DNA from: Chloroflexota bacterium
Lineage (GTDB): Bacteria > Chloroflexota > UBA11872
DNA length: 64,000 nt
Direction of reading: 5' to 3'
NCBI GenBank assembly: GCA_026708035.1
Contig: JAPOVQ010000012.1
Span: forward strand, 16,766 to 80,765
Shown here: in pieces, positions 37,364 through 44,346 of the stretch
How the letters are laid out: every line of letters begins with the position of its first letter
How positions within the stretch are numbered: the first letter of the stretch is position 1
Notes under the pieces: generated by a model
The model's input: the letters and a program-made list of their open reading frames with translations, nothing else
What the model was told of the DNA's origin: nothing
Database searches by the model: none
Program-made: the position numbers and the translations under genes

Positions 37364-38437
37364 TCACGGTGACCTGCTCCCCGCCACTTCGCCCGGCGTG
37401 ATTAGCCGCGGCGGGGCGTCGTCGGGCCAGTCGAGATGCCCCATGAACAGGCCTCGGGTGCGGTTGGACTCACGGTAGCGGAAGTCGTCGGGATCCGCCG
37501 AGCAGTGGGTAATCCACCACTGCCCCTCCCAATGCAACACCTCCGAGGCGTGGCAGAAGCCCAGCCGTTGCGGCTCGTAGCCATGAAAGTCATAGGGCGA
37601 GTCCGAGGCGACGAAATGCGTCCACCAGCCGTGCTTGAAGAAGAGCCAGAACTTGCCGTCCTTGGGCACCACGCAGGGCGACTCGACCTCGAGCGTCGGC
37701 TCGTCGTCGAACGGCCACGCCTTCATGGTGAACACCGGCCCGATCTCCTGCCAGTGCAGCAGATCGTGGGACATGGACGCGGCCACGCATACCAGGTTGT
37801 GGCCGAACTTCTCCTGCACGCGCGCGACCCAGTAGGCCACGAACGTCCCGTCGTCGAGCTTGATGATGTGCGGGTCGCGGCAGCCGCCGTAGGAGCCTCC
37901 CAGGCGGCGCGCCACCGAAAGAAAGTCGCCGCCCGCGTCGCGGTGCATGCGGTCCACCTGGTCGGGCTTGGGCAGACCGAATCCGGGCCACTTGGCCCAG
38001 GAAACCGACGGCACGATCGCGGGATTGCCGGGGAAGCGCTCCCAGGCGAAGCAGTCGGTCGACGTGGCGAGGCAGATTCGCTGCGTGCGGTGCGTATCCG
38101 TGACGCAATACAGCATGTAGAAGCAGCCGTCGTGCTCGATCACGTAGGGCGCGAAGCAGGTCACCTCTTCCGGCCAGACGCCGGTGGCCGTGAGCGCCGG
38201 GGGATGCACGGTCCACTGCATCAGGTCGGCGGACGTGGCGTGAGCGAGCGAGTCCTCGACGCCGTGCATCTCGCCCGGACCGGTCACGTCGCCGATGATG
38301 CCGAAGAAGTGCCACAGACCGTCGTGCCGGATCAGGCAGTGGTCGTTGAGATAGCGGCCCGGATAGGTCAGCACCTCCCGAAACGCGCCAAGCTGCACGT
38401 CGCCGTAGGGACTGCGGCGGACGGAGCTAGCAGGCAT
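37364..38437 (-). CDS. Five-bladed propeller glycoside hydrolase-like protein (GH43/GH32 clan)
   Basis: 357 residues with the three spaced acidic motifs of the clan: YLNDHCLIRHDGLWHFFG (Asp, nucleophile or base position), YGGCRDPHIIKLDDGTFVAYW (RDP) and LEVESPCVVPKDGKFWLFF (Glu, acid). The blades FYMLYCVTD and WWITHCSADP complete the fold. These enzymes cleave arabinosides, xylosides or fructosides; the exact substrate is unknown. No signal peptide. It follows PhyH copy A by 54 bp. Confidence 0.76.
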   Translation of the reverse strand: MPASSVRRSPYGDVQLGAFREVLTYPGRYLNDHCLIRHDGLWHFFGIIGDVTGPGEMHGVEDSLAHATSADLMQWTVHPPALTATGVWPEEVTCFAPYVIEHDGCFYMLYCVTDTHRTQRICLATSTDCFAWERFPGNPAIVPSVSWAKWPGFGLPKPDQVDRMHRDAGGDFLSVARRLGGSYGGCRDPHIIKLDDGTFVAYWVARVQEKFGHNLVCVAASMSHDLLHWQEIGPVFTMKAWPFDDEPTLEVESPCVVPKDGKFWLFFKHGWWTHFVASDSPYDFHGYEPQRLGFCHASEVLHWEGQWWITHCSADPDDFRYRESNRTRGLFMGHLDWPDDAPPRLITPGEVAGSRSP

Positions 38438-38491
38438 GTGGGACTCCGCGCGATCGCGCAGGTGTGACCGCCTCGCTCTCCGGAGGGCCCC

Positions 38492-39571
38492 CTAGACCTC
38501 CACCGCCTTGACCTCGTCGGACCAGTCGGTCCAGATGCTGCCCTTGGGGCCGGCGGCCAGGCGATCGTCGGGCCAGGTGTCGGGCTTCTTGTGGAAGCCG
38601 TAGAGCGTGGCCTGGCGGATGATGTCGGGGTGTTCGTTCCACCCGGCCAGGTGCAGCATGATCGTGTGCCAGAGCACCACGGACCCGGCGGGTCCCGCGG
38701 TCATCACGGGCTCCGTGTCGTCCTTGATGGCGCCGATCGGGGGATCGGTGTAGCCCACGAACCTGGGCGCGTCCTCGCCGTTGGCAATGGCCGTCGCCCC
38801 GTGGTTCGTGGTCTCCCAGTAGTCCCAGATGCGGTGGTGGCTGCCCGGGAAGAGCATCAGCCCACCCGCGCCCTCGGGCACGTCGTCGAAGTAGACGGCG
38901 GTCTGCAGCAGCCGGCGACTGTTGTAGAGACCCTCGCCCGCGTGGGCCCCGCGCCAATCGGGTGGGGTCGAAACCGGGCTGTTCGGCAGCGTGCAGTACA
39001 TGCCGCGGGTGCCCTGCGCGGTCATCCAGTGAGGGCCGGTGCTGGGCAGGCGCAAATATTCCGTCTCGCCCGAGACCTTCCCGGTCCATTCCTCGTGCCG
39101 AGGTCCCAGGTGGACTTCCATGCCGTCGGCGATCTTCTTGGTCATGAAGCATGGGCCGGTGGTGCAGCCGGAATCGTCGAGGCCGCCGGGGAACACGACC
39201 TCGCCCTTGCCCAGCAGCTGCTCGGCGATGTCCCACACCGCGCGGGCGCCGATGTCGAGCAGCAGGTCCTCGGCACCGTTGCGAATGATCATCCGATGCC
39301 CGCCGCCGGAGAAATAGGGGTCGCCGCCGACCTCCGGCCGCGCGTAGCTCTCTTTCTCCTCGTCGGTGAACGGGATCCAGGTGGAGGGGTCGTCGCGTTT
39401 CATGCTGGGCCGGCTCTCGGCGATGGTTTCCCACATTTGATCGCGGGCCTGGCGGCAGAGGTCGGCATCGACGACGCCCGGGAGCACGAGGTAGCCGGTG
39501 CGCTTGAACTCGGCGATCTGGCACTCAGTGAGGCGGGCGGCCTGGGGGACGGTTGGGGCGGACGCTGGCAT
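38492..39571 (-). CDS. PhyH-family dioxygenase, duplicate copy A
   Basis: 359 residues from ATG 39571 (AAGGA upstream). N-terminal LTECQIAEFKRTGYLVLPGVVDADLCRQ and FPGSHHRIWDYW are typical of the superfamily. The position where H-x-D is expected reads DWRGAHAGEGLYN, i.e. His without an Asp two residues on; the distal LHLAGWNEHPDIIRQA supplies His and Arg. So iron binding may be non-standard. About 516 bp of the C-terminal half are identical at the DNA level to copy B (40360-41439), the other half differs at some 8 percent of positions. Confidence 0.85.
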   Translation of the reverse strand: MPASAPTVPQAARLTECQIAEFKRTGYLVLPGVVDADLCRQARDQMWETIAESRPSMKRDDPSTWIPFTDEEKESYARPEVGGDPYFSGGGHRMIIRNGAEDLLLDIGARAVWDIAEQLLGKGEVVFPGGLDDSGCTTGPCFMTKKIADGMEVHLGPRHEEWTGKVSGETEYLRLPSTGPHWMTAQGTRGMYCTLPNSPVSTPPDWRGAHAGEGLYNSRRLLQTAVYFDDVPEGAGGLMLFPGSHHRIWDYWETTNHGATAIANGEDAPRFVGYTDPPIGAIKDDTEPVMTAGPAGSVVLWHTIMLHLAGWNEHPDIIRQATLYGFHKKPDTWPDDRLAAGPKGSIWTDWSDEVKAVEV

Positions 39572-39645
39572 GGGATCCGGTCCTTGTGTGGGTGATGCCC
39601 TCACGCTGATGCGTGAGTATGGCCCACGGCGCGAACGGTCACCAG
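38492..39645 (-). repeat. Duplicated segment A (PhyH gene plus about 75 bp upstream)
   Basis: Matches 40360-41513 without gaps at an offset of 1868 bp. Homology stops right at the stop codon on one side and at GGTCACCAGTG on the other. The upstream edge contains the last 14-15 codons of the nitrile-hydratase-like gene. Confidence 0.9.
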
Positions 39646-40029
39646 TGTCGGCGTCTTGCGAACGTCCCGCTGCCGATACACGCCCTGGCGGACGCGGTCG
39701 GTCAGTTCCGGATCGACGACTCGCGTCGGGCTCGCTGCCGGATGGTTGCGAAAGTACTCAGTCTTGGCGTCCAGCTCCTCGACTCTCAGCGCGCCTCGCG
39801 CCACGAGCCCGCGCTCGAAGGCGAGCAGCCACCGCTGGTAGTAGCCGGACAGGTATTCGTCTGGATCAAGACCTTCCAGCCTGGGACGCGAGAGACCGTC
39901 TTTGACCGTAATCACGAGCCCGAAGATCCGACCCTCCCACTCGTTATGGAAGATCGGCTCATCCGCTTCAGGCTCGACGTGTCCGTAGCCCGGCACCCCG
40001 CCCATGTCGTGTATGCCGGAGATTTTCAT
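39601..40029 (-). CDS. Nitrile hydratase/thiocyanate hydrolase beta-like N-terminal half
   Basis: 142 residues. The start MKISGIHDMGGVPGYGHVEPEADEPIFHNEWEGRIFGL and YYQRWLLAFERGLVARGAL match the helical N-terminal half of nitrile hydratase beta; the C-terminal SH3-like half is missing. Thiocyanate hydrolase has a natural split subunit of this kind (about 157 residues), and nitrile hydratase activators are also short. The last residues (VTVRAVGHTHASA) lie in the segment duplicated with PhyH, so the end may be a fusion point. No alpha subunit is near. GGAG seven nt before ATG 40029. Confidence 0.72.
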   Translation of the reverse strand: MKISGIHDMGGVPGYGHVEPEADEPIFHNEWEGRIFGLVITVKDGLSRPRLEGLDPDEYLSGYYQRWLLAFERGLVARGALRVEELDAKTEYFRNHPAASPTRVVDPELTDRVRQGVYRQRDVRKTPTLVTVRAVGHTHASA

Positions 40030-40359
40030 CGGCTAGCTCCGCCTTCACCTCACACGTTGGATGCGACAAGTACCAAGCCGTCGGAGTCCGGCGTCATGGG
40101 CGGGGTCCCGACGGGCAACCACAAGGGTTGCCCCTACACGGATCGCGCAGGGATTCGGGACCGGGATCACCGCTTCCCGAAACCGTTGCGTTAATCGTCG
40201 ACACCCCACGCCCAGAGCCGCGGGTCACCCTCACCCCAACCCTCTCCCTTCAAGGGAGAGGGGACCGGAGGTGCTCCCCGATCTGCCCTGGAGGGGTTAC
40301 GCAACGGTCTCCTTCCGCGGGAGTGACGGACTCTCGGCGACCCGCGGCGTCCTATTCGG
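40030..40359. repeat. Intergenic repeats between the nitrile-hydratase-like gene and PhyH copy B
   Basis: No gene. Contains GGGCAACCACAAGGGTTGCCC with CTAC (40104-40128 and on), and CCTCACCCCAACCCTCTCCC with AAGGGAGAGGGGACC (40227-40266). The rest has no recognisable structure. Confidence 0.65.
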
Positions 40360-41439
40360 CTAGATCTCCACCGCCCGAACTTCCTCGGACCAGTCGGTCC
40401 AGATGCTGCCCTTGGGGCCGGCGGCCAGGCGATCGTCGGGCCAGGTGTCGGGCTTCTTGTGGAAGCCGTAGAGCGTGGCCTGGCGGATGATGTCGGGGTG
40501 TTCGTTCCACCCGGCCAGGTGCAGCATGATCGTGTGCCAGAGCACCACGGACCCGGCGGGTCCCGCGGTCATCACGGGCTCCGTGTCGTCCTTGATGGCG
40601 CCGATCGGGGGATCGGTGTAGCCCACGAACCTGGGCGCGTCCTCGCCGTTGGCAATGGCCGTCGCCCCGTGGTTCGTGGTCTCCCAGTAGTCCCAGATGC
40701 GGTGGTGGCTGCCCGGGAAGAGCATCAGCCCACCCGCGCCCTCGGGCACGTCGTCGAAGTAGACGGCGGTCTGCAGCAGCCGGCGACTGTTGTAGAGACC
40801 CTCGCCCGCGTGGGCCCCGCGCCAATCGGGTGGGGTCGAAACCGGGCTGTTCGGCAGCGTGCAGTACATGCCGCGGGTGCCCTGCGCGGTCATCCAGTGC
40901 GGGCCGGTGCTTGGCAGGCGCAGGTATTCCGTCTCGCCCGAGCCCTTGCCGGTCCACTCCTCGCGCCGGGGGCCCATGTGGACTTCCATGCCCTCGGCGA
41001 TCTTCTGGGTCATGAAGCAGGGGCCGGTGGTGCAGCCGGCGTCATCGACGCCGCCGGGGAACACGACCTCGCCTTGGCCCAGCAGCTGCTCGGCGATGTC
41101 CCACACCGCGCGGGCGCCGATGTCCAGCAGCAGATCCTCCGCGCCGTTGCGAATGATCATCCGATGGCCGCCGCCGGAGAAATAGGGGTCGCCGCCGACC
41201 TCCGGACGCGCGTAGCTTTCCTTCTCCTCGTCGGTGAACGGGACCCAGGTGGCGGGGTCGTCGCGCTTCATGCTGGGCCGGCTCTCGGCGATGGTTTCCC
41301 ACATCTGGTCGCGGGCCTTGCGGCAGAGATCGGCATCGACGGCGCCCGGAAGCACGAGGTAGCCGGTGCGCTTGAACTGGGCGATCTGGCTCTCGGTGAG
41401 GCGGGCGGCCTGGGGGACGGTTGGGGCGGACGCTGGCAT
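40360..41439 (-). CDS. PhyH-family dioxygenase, duplicate copy B
   Basis: 359 residues, gap-free paralogue of copy A. Differences are confined to roughly residues 1-180 plus the last ten codons; typical changes are Cys to Ser near residue 15 (LTESQIAQFK) and KKIADGMEVHLGPRH to QKIAEGMEVHMGPRR. The unusual HAGE in place of H-x-D is shared. ATG 41439 with AAGGA upstream, as in A. It is divergent from the DUF917/hydantoinase operon. Confidence 0.85.
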   Translation of the reverse strand: MPASAPTVPQAARLTESQIAQFKRTGYLVLPGAVDADLCRKARDQMWETIAESRPSMKRDDPATWVPFTDEEKESYARPEVGGDPYFSGGGHRMIIRNGAEDLLLDIGARAVWDIAEQLLGQGEVVFPGGVDDAGCTTGPCFMTQKIAEGMEVHMGPRREEWTGKGSGETEYLRLPSTGPHWMTAQGTRGMYCTLPNSPVSTPPDWRGAHAGEGLYNSRRLLQTAVYFDDVPEGAGGLMLFPGSHHRIWDYWETTNHGATAIANGEDAPRFVGYTDPPIGAIKDDTEPVMTAGPAGSVVLWHTIMLHLAGWNEHPDIIRQATLYGFHKKPDTWPDDRLAAGPKGSIWTDWSEEVRAVEI

Positions 41440-41513
41440 GGGATCCGGTCCTTGTGTGGGTGATGCCCTCACGCTGATGCGTGAGTATGGCCCACGCCGC
41501 GTAGGGTCACCAG
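40360..41513 (-). repeat. Duplicated segment B (PhyH gene plus about 75 bp upstream)
   Basis: Partner of 38492-39645. A tract of about 516 bp (40384-40899) is base-for-base identical to 38516-39031, while the next 540 bp carry some 40 substitutions and the final 75 bp are again nearly identical, a mosaic typical of gene conversion. Confidence 0.9.
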
Positions 41514-41633
41514 TGACGGGGAGCGGTACCTTCGGCTACTCCTGTAAGGCCACTGCGCGGGGCGTCCTGGGACGCCCGTTAGGCGCGCGCGCTCGGGTAG
41601 TTTGCGGGCGTCCGCAGTACGATCCACTGCATT

Positions 41634-42752
41634 GTGAGCAGCGGCCCGGTTCATTACGGCCTCGCGGGCGTCGCGCGGACGACCCTGACCGAGACCGACA
41701 TCGACGACCTGCGCGTCGGCGCCTGGATCCTCGGTACCGGCGGCGGCGGCGACCCCACCTACGGCAATCTCTGCCTCAAGAAGCTCTACGCGCAAGGCCG
41801 CGTGGTCGAAGTCATTGACCCCATGGACCTGCCGGACGACGCCCATGTCGCCGCCGTCAACCAGATGGGGTCGCCGCTGCCGGCGGAGGAGCGGCTGACC
41901 GATCCGGCGACGGTGACCCGGGCGATCCGGGAAATGGAGGCCTACGCCGGCATCCGGTTCACGGCGGTAATGCCCTGGGAGATCGGCGGCGGCAATGCGT
42001 TTCAACCGCTGATGGCGGCGGCCATGCTGGGTTTGCCGGTCGTGGACGCCGACGCCATGGGCCGGGCCTTTCCCGAAGCGCAGATGACGAGCTTCGCGGT
42101 CAAGGACTTCACCTGTCATCCGCTGGTGATGGCTGACATCCGGCCCAATACCGTGATCATCTCTGAGGCGGCGGATTGGAAGTGGCTGGAGCGCCTGCGC
42201 CGCCGCGCCTGCACCGAGTTGGGCGCCGTTGCCGCGACCTGCAACCCCCCGCGAACCGGTCATGAGGTCAAGACCGGCTCGCATCTCTACACGGTCGACA
42301 AGGCGCTGCGGATCGGCCAGACCGTCCGGCGCGCGAAAGCCGCGCACCGCGATCCGGTGGCCGAGCTCCTGAAGCAAGAAGGCGGCATTGCGCTGCTGCG
42401 CGGAAAGGTCACGGACGTGGAGCGGCAAACCACCGGCGGCTACTTGCGGGGACGGCTCGACATCGCAGGTCTTGACGCCCACACCGGAGCCACCATGCGC
42501 ATCGCGTTTCAGAACGAGTTCACGGTCGCCTGGCGCGACGACGAACCGTGCGCCACCACGCCCGACCTCATCTGTGTGCTGGATCAGGATTCCGGCGAGG
42601 CCATCGGCACGGAAGTGGTTCGGTTCGGGCAGCGGGTGGCGGTTGTTGCACTGCCCGCGCCAGAGATGCTGCTCAGCGAGCGCGGGCTAGAGCTGACGGG
42701 GCCACGAGCCTTCGGCCACGATCTCGACTACCACCCGCTCTTCACGCGGTGA
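41634..42752 (+). CDS. DUF917 family protein (hydantoinase-associated)
   Basis: 372 residues of the DUF917 family, usually found beside hydantoinase/oxoprolinase subunits and thought to act with them. Landmarks: GAWILGTGGGGDPTYG (nucleotide-like loop), VMPWEIGGGNAFQPLMAAAMLGLPVVDADAMGRAFPE, and TPDLICVLDQDSGEAIGTEVVRFGQRV. GTG 41634. The gap to copy B of PhyH (41440-41633) must hold two divergent promoters; a GGCGTC/GACGCC hairpin lies at 41560-41576. The stop is 4 bp before the hydantoinase-like gene. Confidence 0.87.
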   Translation: MSSGPVHYGLAGVARTTLTETDIDDLRVGAWILGTGGGGDPTYGNLCLKKLYAQGRVVEVIDPMDLPDDAHVAAVNQMGSPLPAEERLTDPATVTRAIREMEAYAGIRFTAVMPWEIGGGNAFQPLMAAAMLGLPVVDADAMGRAFPEAQMTSFAVKDFTCHPLVMADIRPNTVIISEAADWKWLERLRRRACTELGAVAATCNPPRTGHEVKTGSHLYTVDKALRIGQTVRRAKAAHRDPVAELLKQEGGIALLRGKVTDVERQTTGGYLRGRLDIAGLDAHTGATMRIAFQNEFTVAWRDDEPCATTPDLICVLDQDSGEAIGTEVVRFGQRVAVVALPAPEMLLSERGLELTGPRAFGHDLDYHPLFTR

Positions 42753-42756
42753 CCCG

Positions 42757-44346
42757 GTGAAGGCCATCGGGATCGATGTCGGCGGAACGAGCACCGACGC
42801 CGTGCTGCTGCATAACCGCAAGGTGCGCCGTTATGTCAAGACGGCAACCACCGCCGATGTGAGCTCGGGTATCTCGTCGGCACTCGATGCGCTTCTGGGA
42901 CTGGCGGGACCCGACGCAGCAGGCGTCGATGCGGTCATGCTGGGCACCACGCATTTCACCAATGCCATTGTCGAGCGGCGAGGGCTGACGCCGACCGCCG
43001 CCATTCGCATCGGCCTGCCGGCGACCGCCTTCCTCGAGCCCTTCACGGATTGGCCGCCTGATCTGACGGCAACCGTCCAGGCGCGAAACTTCATGGTGCG
43101 CGGCGGCCACGAATACGACGGGCGTTCTATTGTTCCGTTCGACGCCGCCGCAGTTGAATCAGCGGCCCGCGAGATTCGCGACGCCGGAATCCGAGCCGTG
43201 GCGATCACGTCCGTCTTCTCGCCGCTCGACGCGACGCTGGAAGAACGCGCGGGCCAAATCGTGCGCCGCGTGTGTCCCGGGGCCGGCGTCACGCTGTCGC
43301 ATTGCCTGGGGCGCATCGGTCTGCTGCCGCGCGAGAACGTCACCATCCTCAATGCCAGCCTGGTCGACCTGGCCCGCGCGACGACCGCCGCGTTTGCCGA
43401 CGGTCTGCGGATGGCCGGGATCGACGCGCCGGTCTATCTGACCCAGAACGACGGGACCATCGCGCGCATGGAGCGGGCGGCGGAGCTGCCAATCCTGGGC
43501 GTGGCGTGCGGGCCCACCAACAGCATGCGGGGCGCGGCGTCTCTCTCGGGCACGTCTGACGCGCTCGTCATCGACGTGGGCGGGACGACGACCGACATCG
43601 GCTATCTCCGTCACGGCCTGCCGCGTCAAGCCAACCGGGTCGTGGAGATCGGCGGCGTGCGCACGCTGTTCCAAATGCCGGATCTGCTGTCGCTGCCGCT
43701 CGGCGGCGGGTCGAAGGTGACCGCCCCGCCGCTGGCGATCGGTCCGGAGAGCGTGGGCTTCCGGCTGACCGAGCTTGGCCGCGTCTTCGGTGGGGGCGTC
43801 ACCACGGGCACCGATGTGGCCGTCGCCGCCGGAGCAGCGTCGCTGGGCGATCCGCGTCTCGTGGGCGACCTGCCGGACGGTTTGGTCAGCGAGGCGATGG
43901 CGATGGTTCGCGCCATGCTGGAGGACGCCGTTGATCGCCTGAGGCCCGACGCGGAGCCCCGGCCGGTGATCGCCGTCGGCGGCGCTGCGTTCCTGGTGCC
44001 CGACGGCCTGGCCGGCGCGGGCGAAACCGTGCGCGTGCCGCACGCCGCGGTTGCCAACGCCGTGGGGGCCGCAATGGCCCAGGTCAGCGGCGAGTCCGAT
44101 CGGGTCTATCGCGACGTGCCGCGCGACGCGGCCATCGCAGCGGCGACCACGGCCGCCCGAACGGACGCCATCGCGGCGGGCGCCGATCCCGACACGCTTG
44201 AGGTCGTGGAGGTCGAGGACCTGCCGCTGGCCTATCTGCCCGGCAATTCGCGCCGCGTACGGATCAAGGTCTTGGGAGAGATCGCGCTGCCGCGGCTGCG
44301 GGGCGGGCGCCGGCCGCGGCGACACGCGCCACGAGCGCCCGGCTAG
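42757..44346 (+). CDS. Hydantoinase A/5-oxoprolinase N-terminal family protein (HyuA-like)
   Basis: 529 residues of the actin-like ATPase fold used by ATP-dependent hydantoinases, oxoprolinases and acetone carboxylase beta. Phosphate 1 motif AIGIDVGGTSTDAVLL at the start, GTTHFTNAIVERRGL, and phosphate 2 motif DALVIDVGGTTTDIGYL near residue 270. GTG 42757. Together with DUF917 it probably hydrolyses a cyclic amide; the HyuB subunit is absent. It ends sharing a CTAG tetranucleotide with the convergent gene, so there is no terminator space. Confidence 0.88.
   Translation: MKAIGIDVGGTSTDAVLLHNRKVRRYVKTATTADVSSGISSALDALLGLAGPDAAGVDAVMLGTTHFTNAIVERRGLTPTAAIRIGLPATAFLEPFTDWPPDLTATVQARNFMVRGGHEYDGRSIVPFDAAAVESAAREIRDAGIRAVAITSVFSPLDATLEERAGQIVRRVCPGAGVTLSHCLGRIGLLPRENVTILNASLVDLARATTAAFADGLRMAGIDAPVYLTQNDGTIARMERAAELPILGVACGPTNSMRGAASLSGTSDALVIDVGGTTTDIGYLRHGLPRQANRVVEIGGVRTLFQMPDLLSLPLGGGSKVTAPPLAIGPESVGFRLTELGRVFGGGVTTGTDVAVAAGAASLGDPRLVGDLPDGLVSEAMAMVRAMLEDAVDRLRPDAEPRPVIAVGGAAFLVPDGLAGAGETVRVPHAAVANAVGAAMAQVSGESDRVYRDVPRDAAIAAATTAARTDAIAAGADPDTLEVVEVEDLPLAYLPGNSRRVRIKVLGEIALPRLRGGRRPRRHAPRAPG

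Noticed and set aside
41469..42482. Minus-strand frame opposite DUF917
   Set aside because: Antisense shadow; only its last codons match the duplicated PhyH upstream segment.
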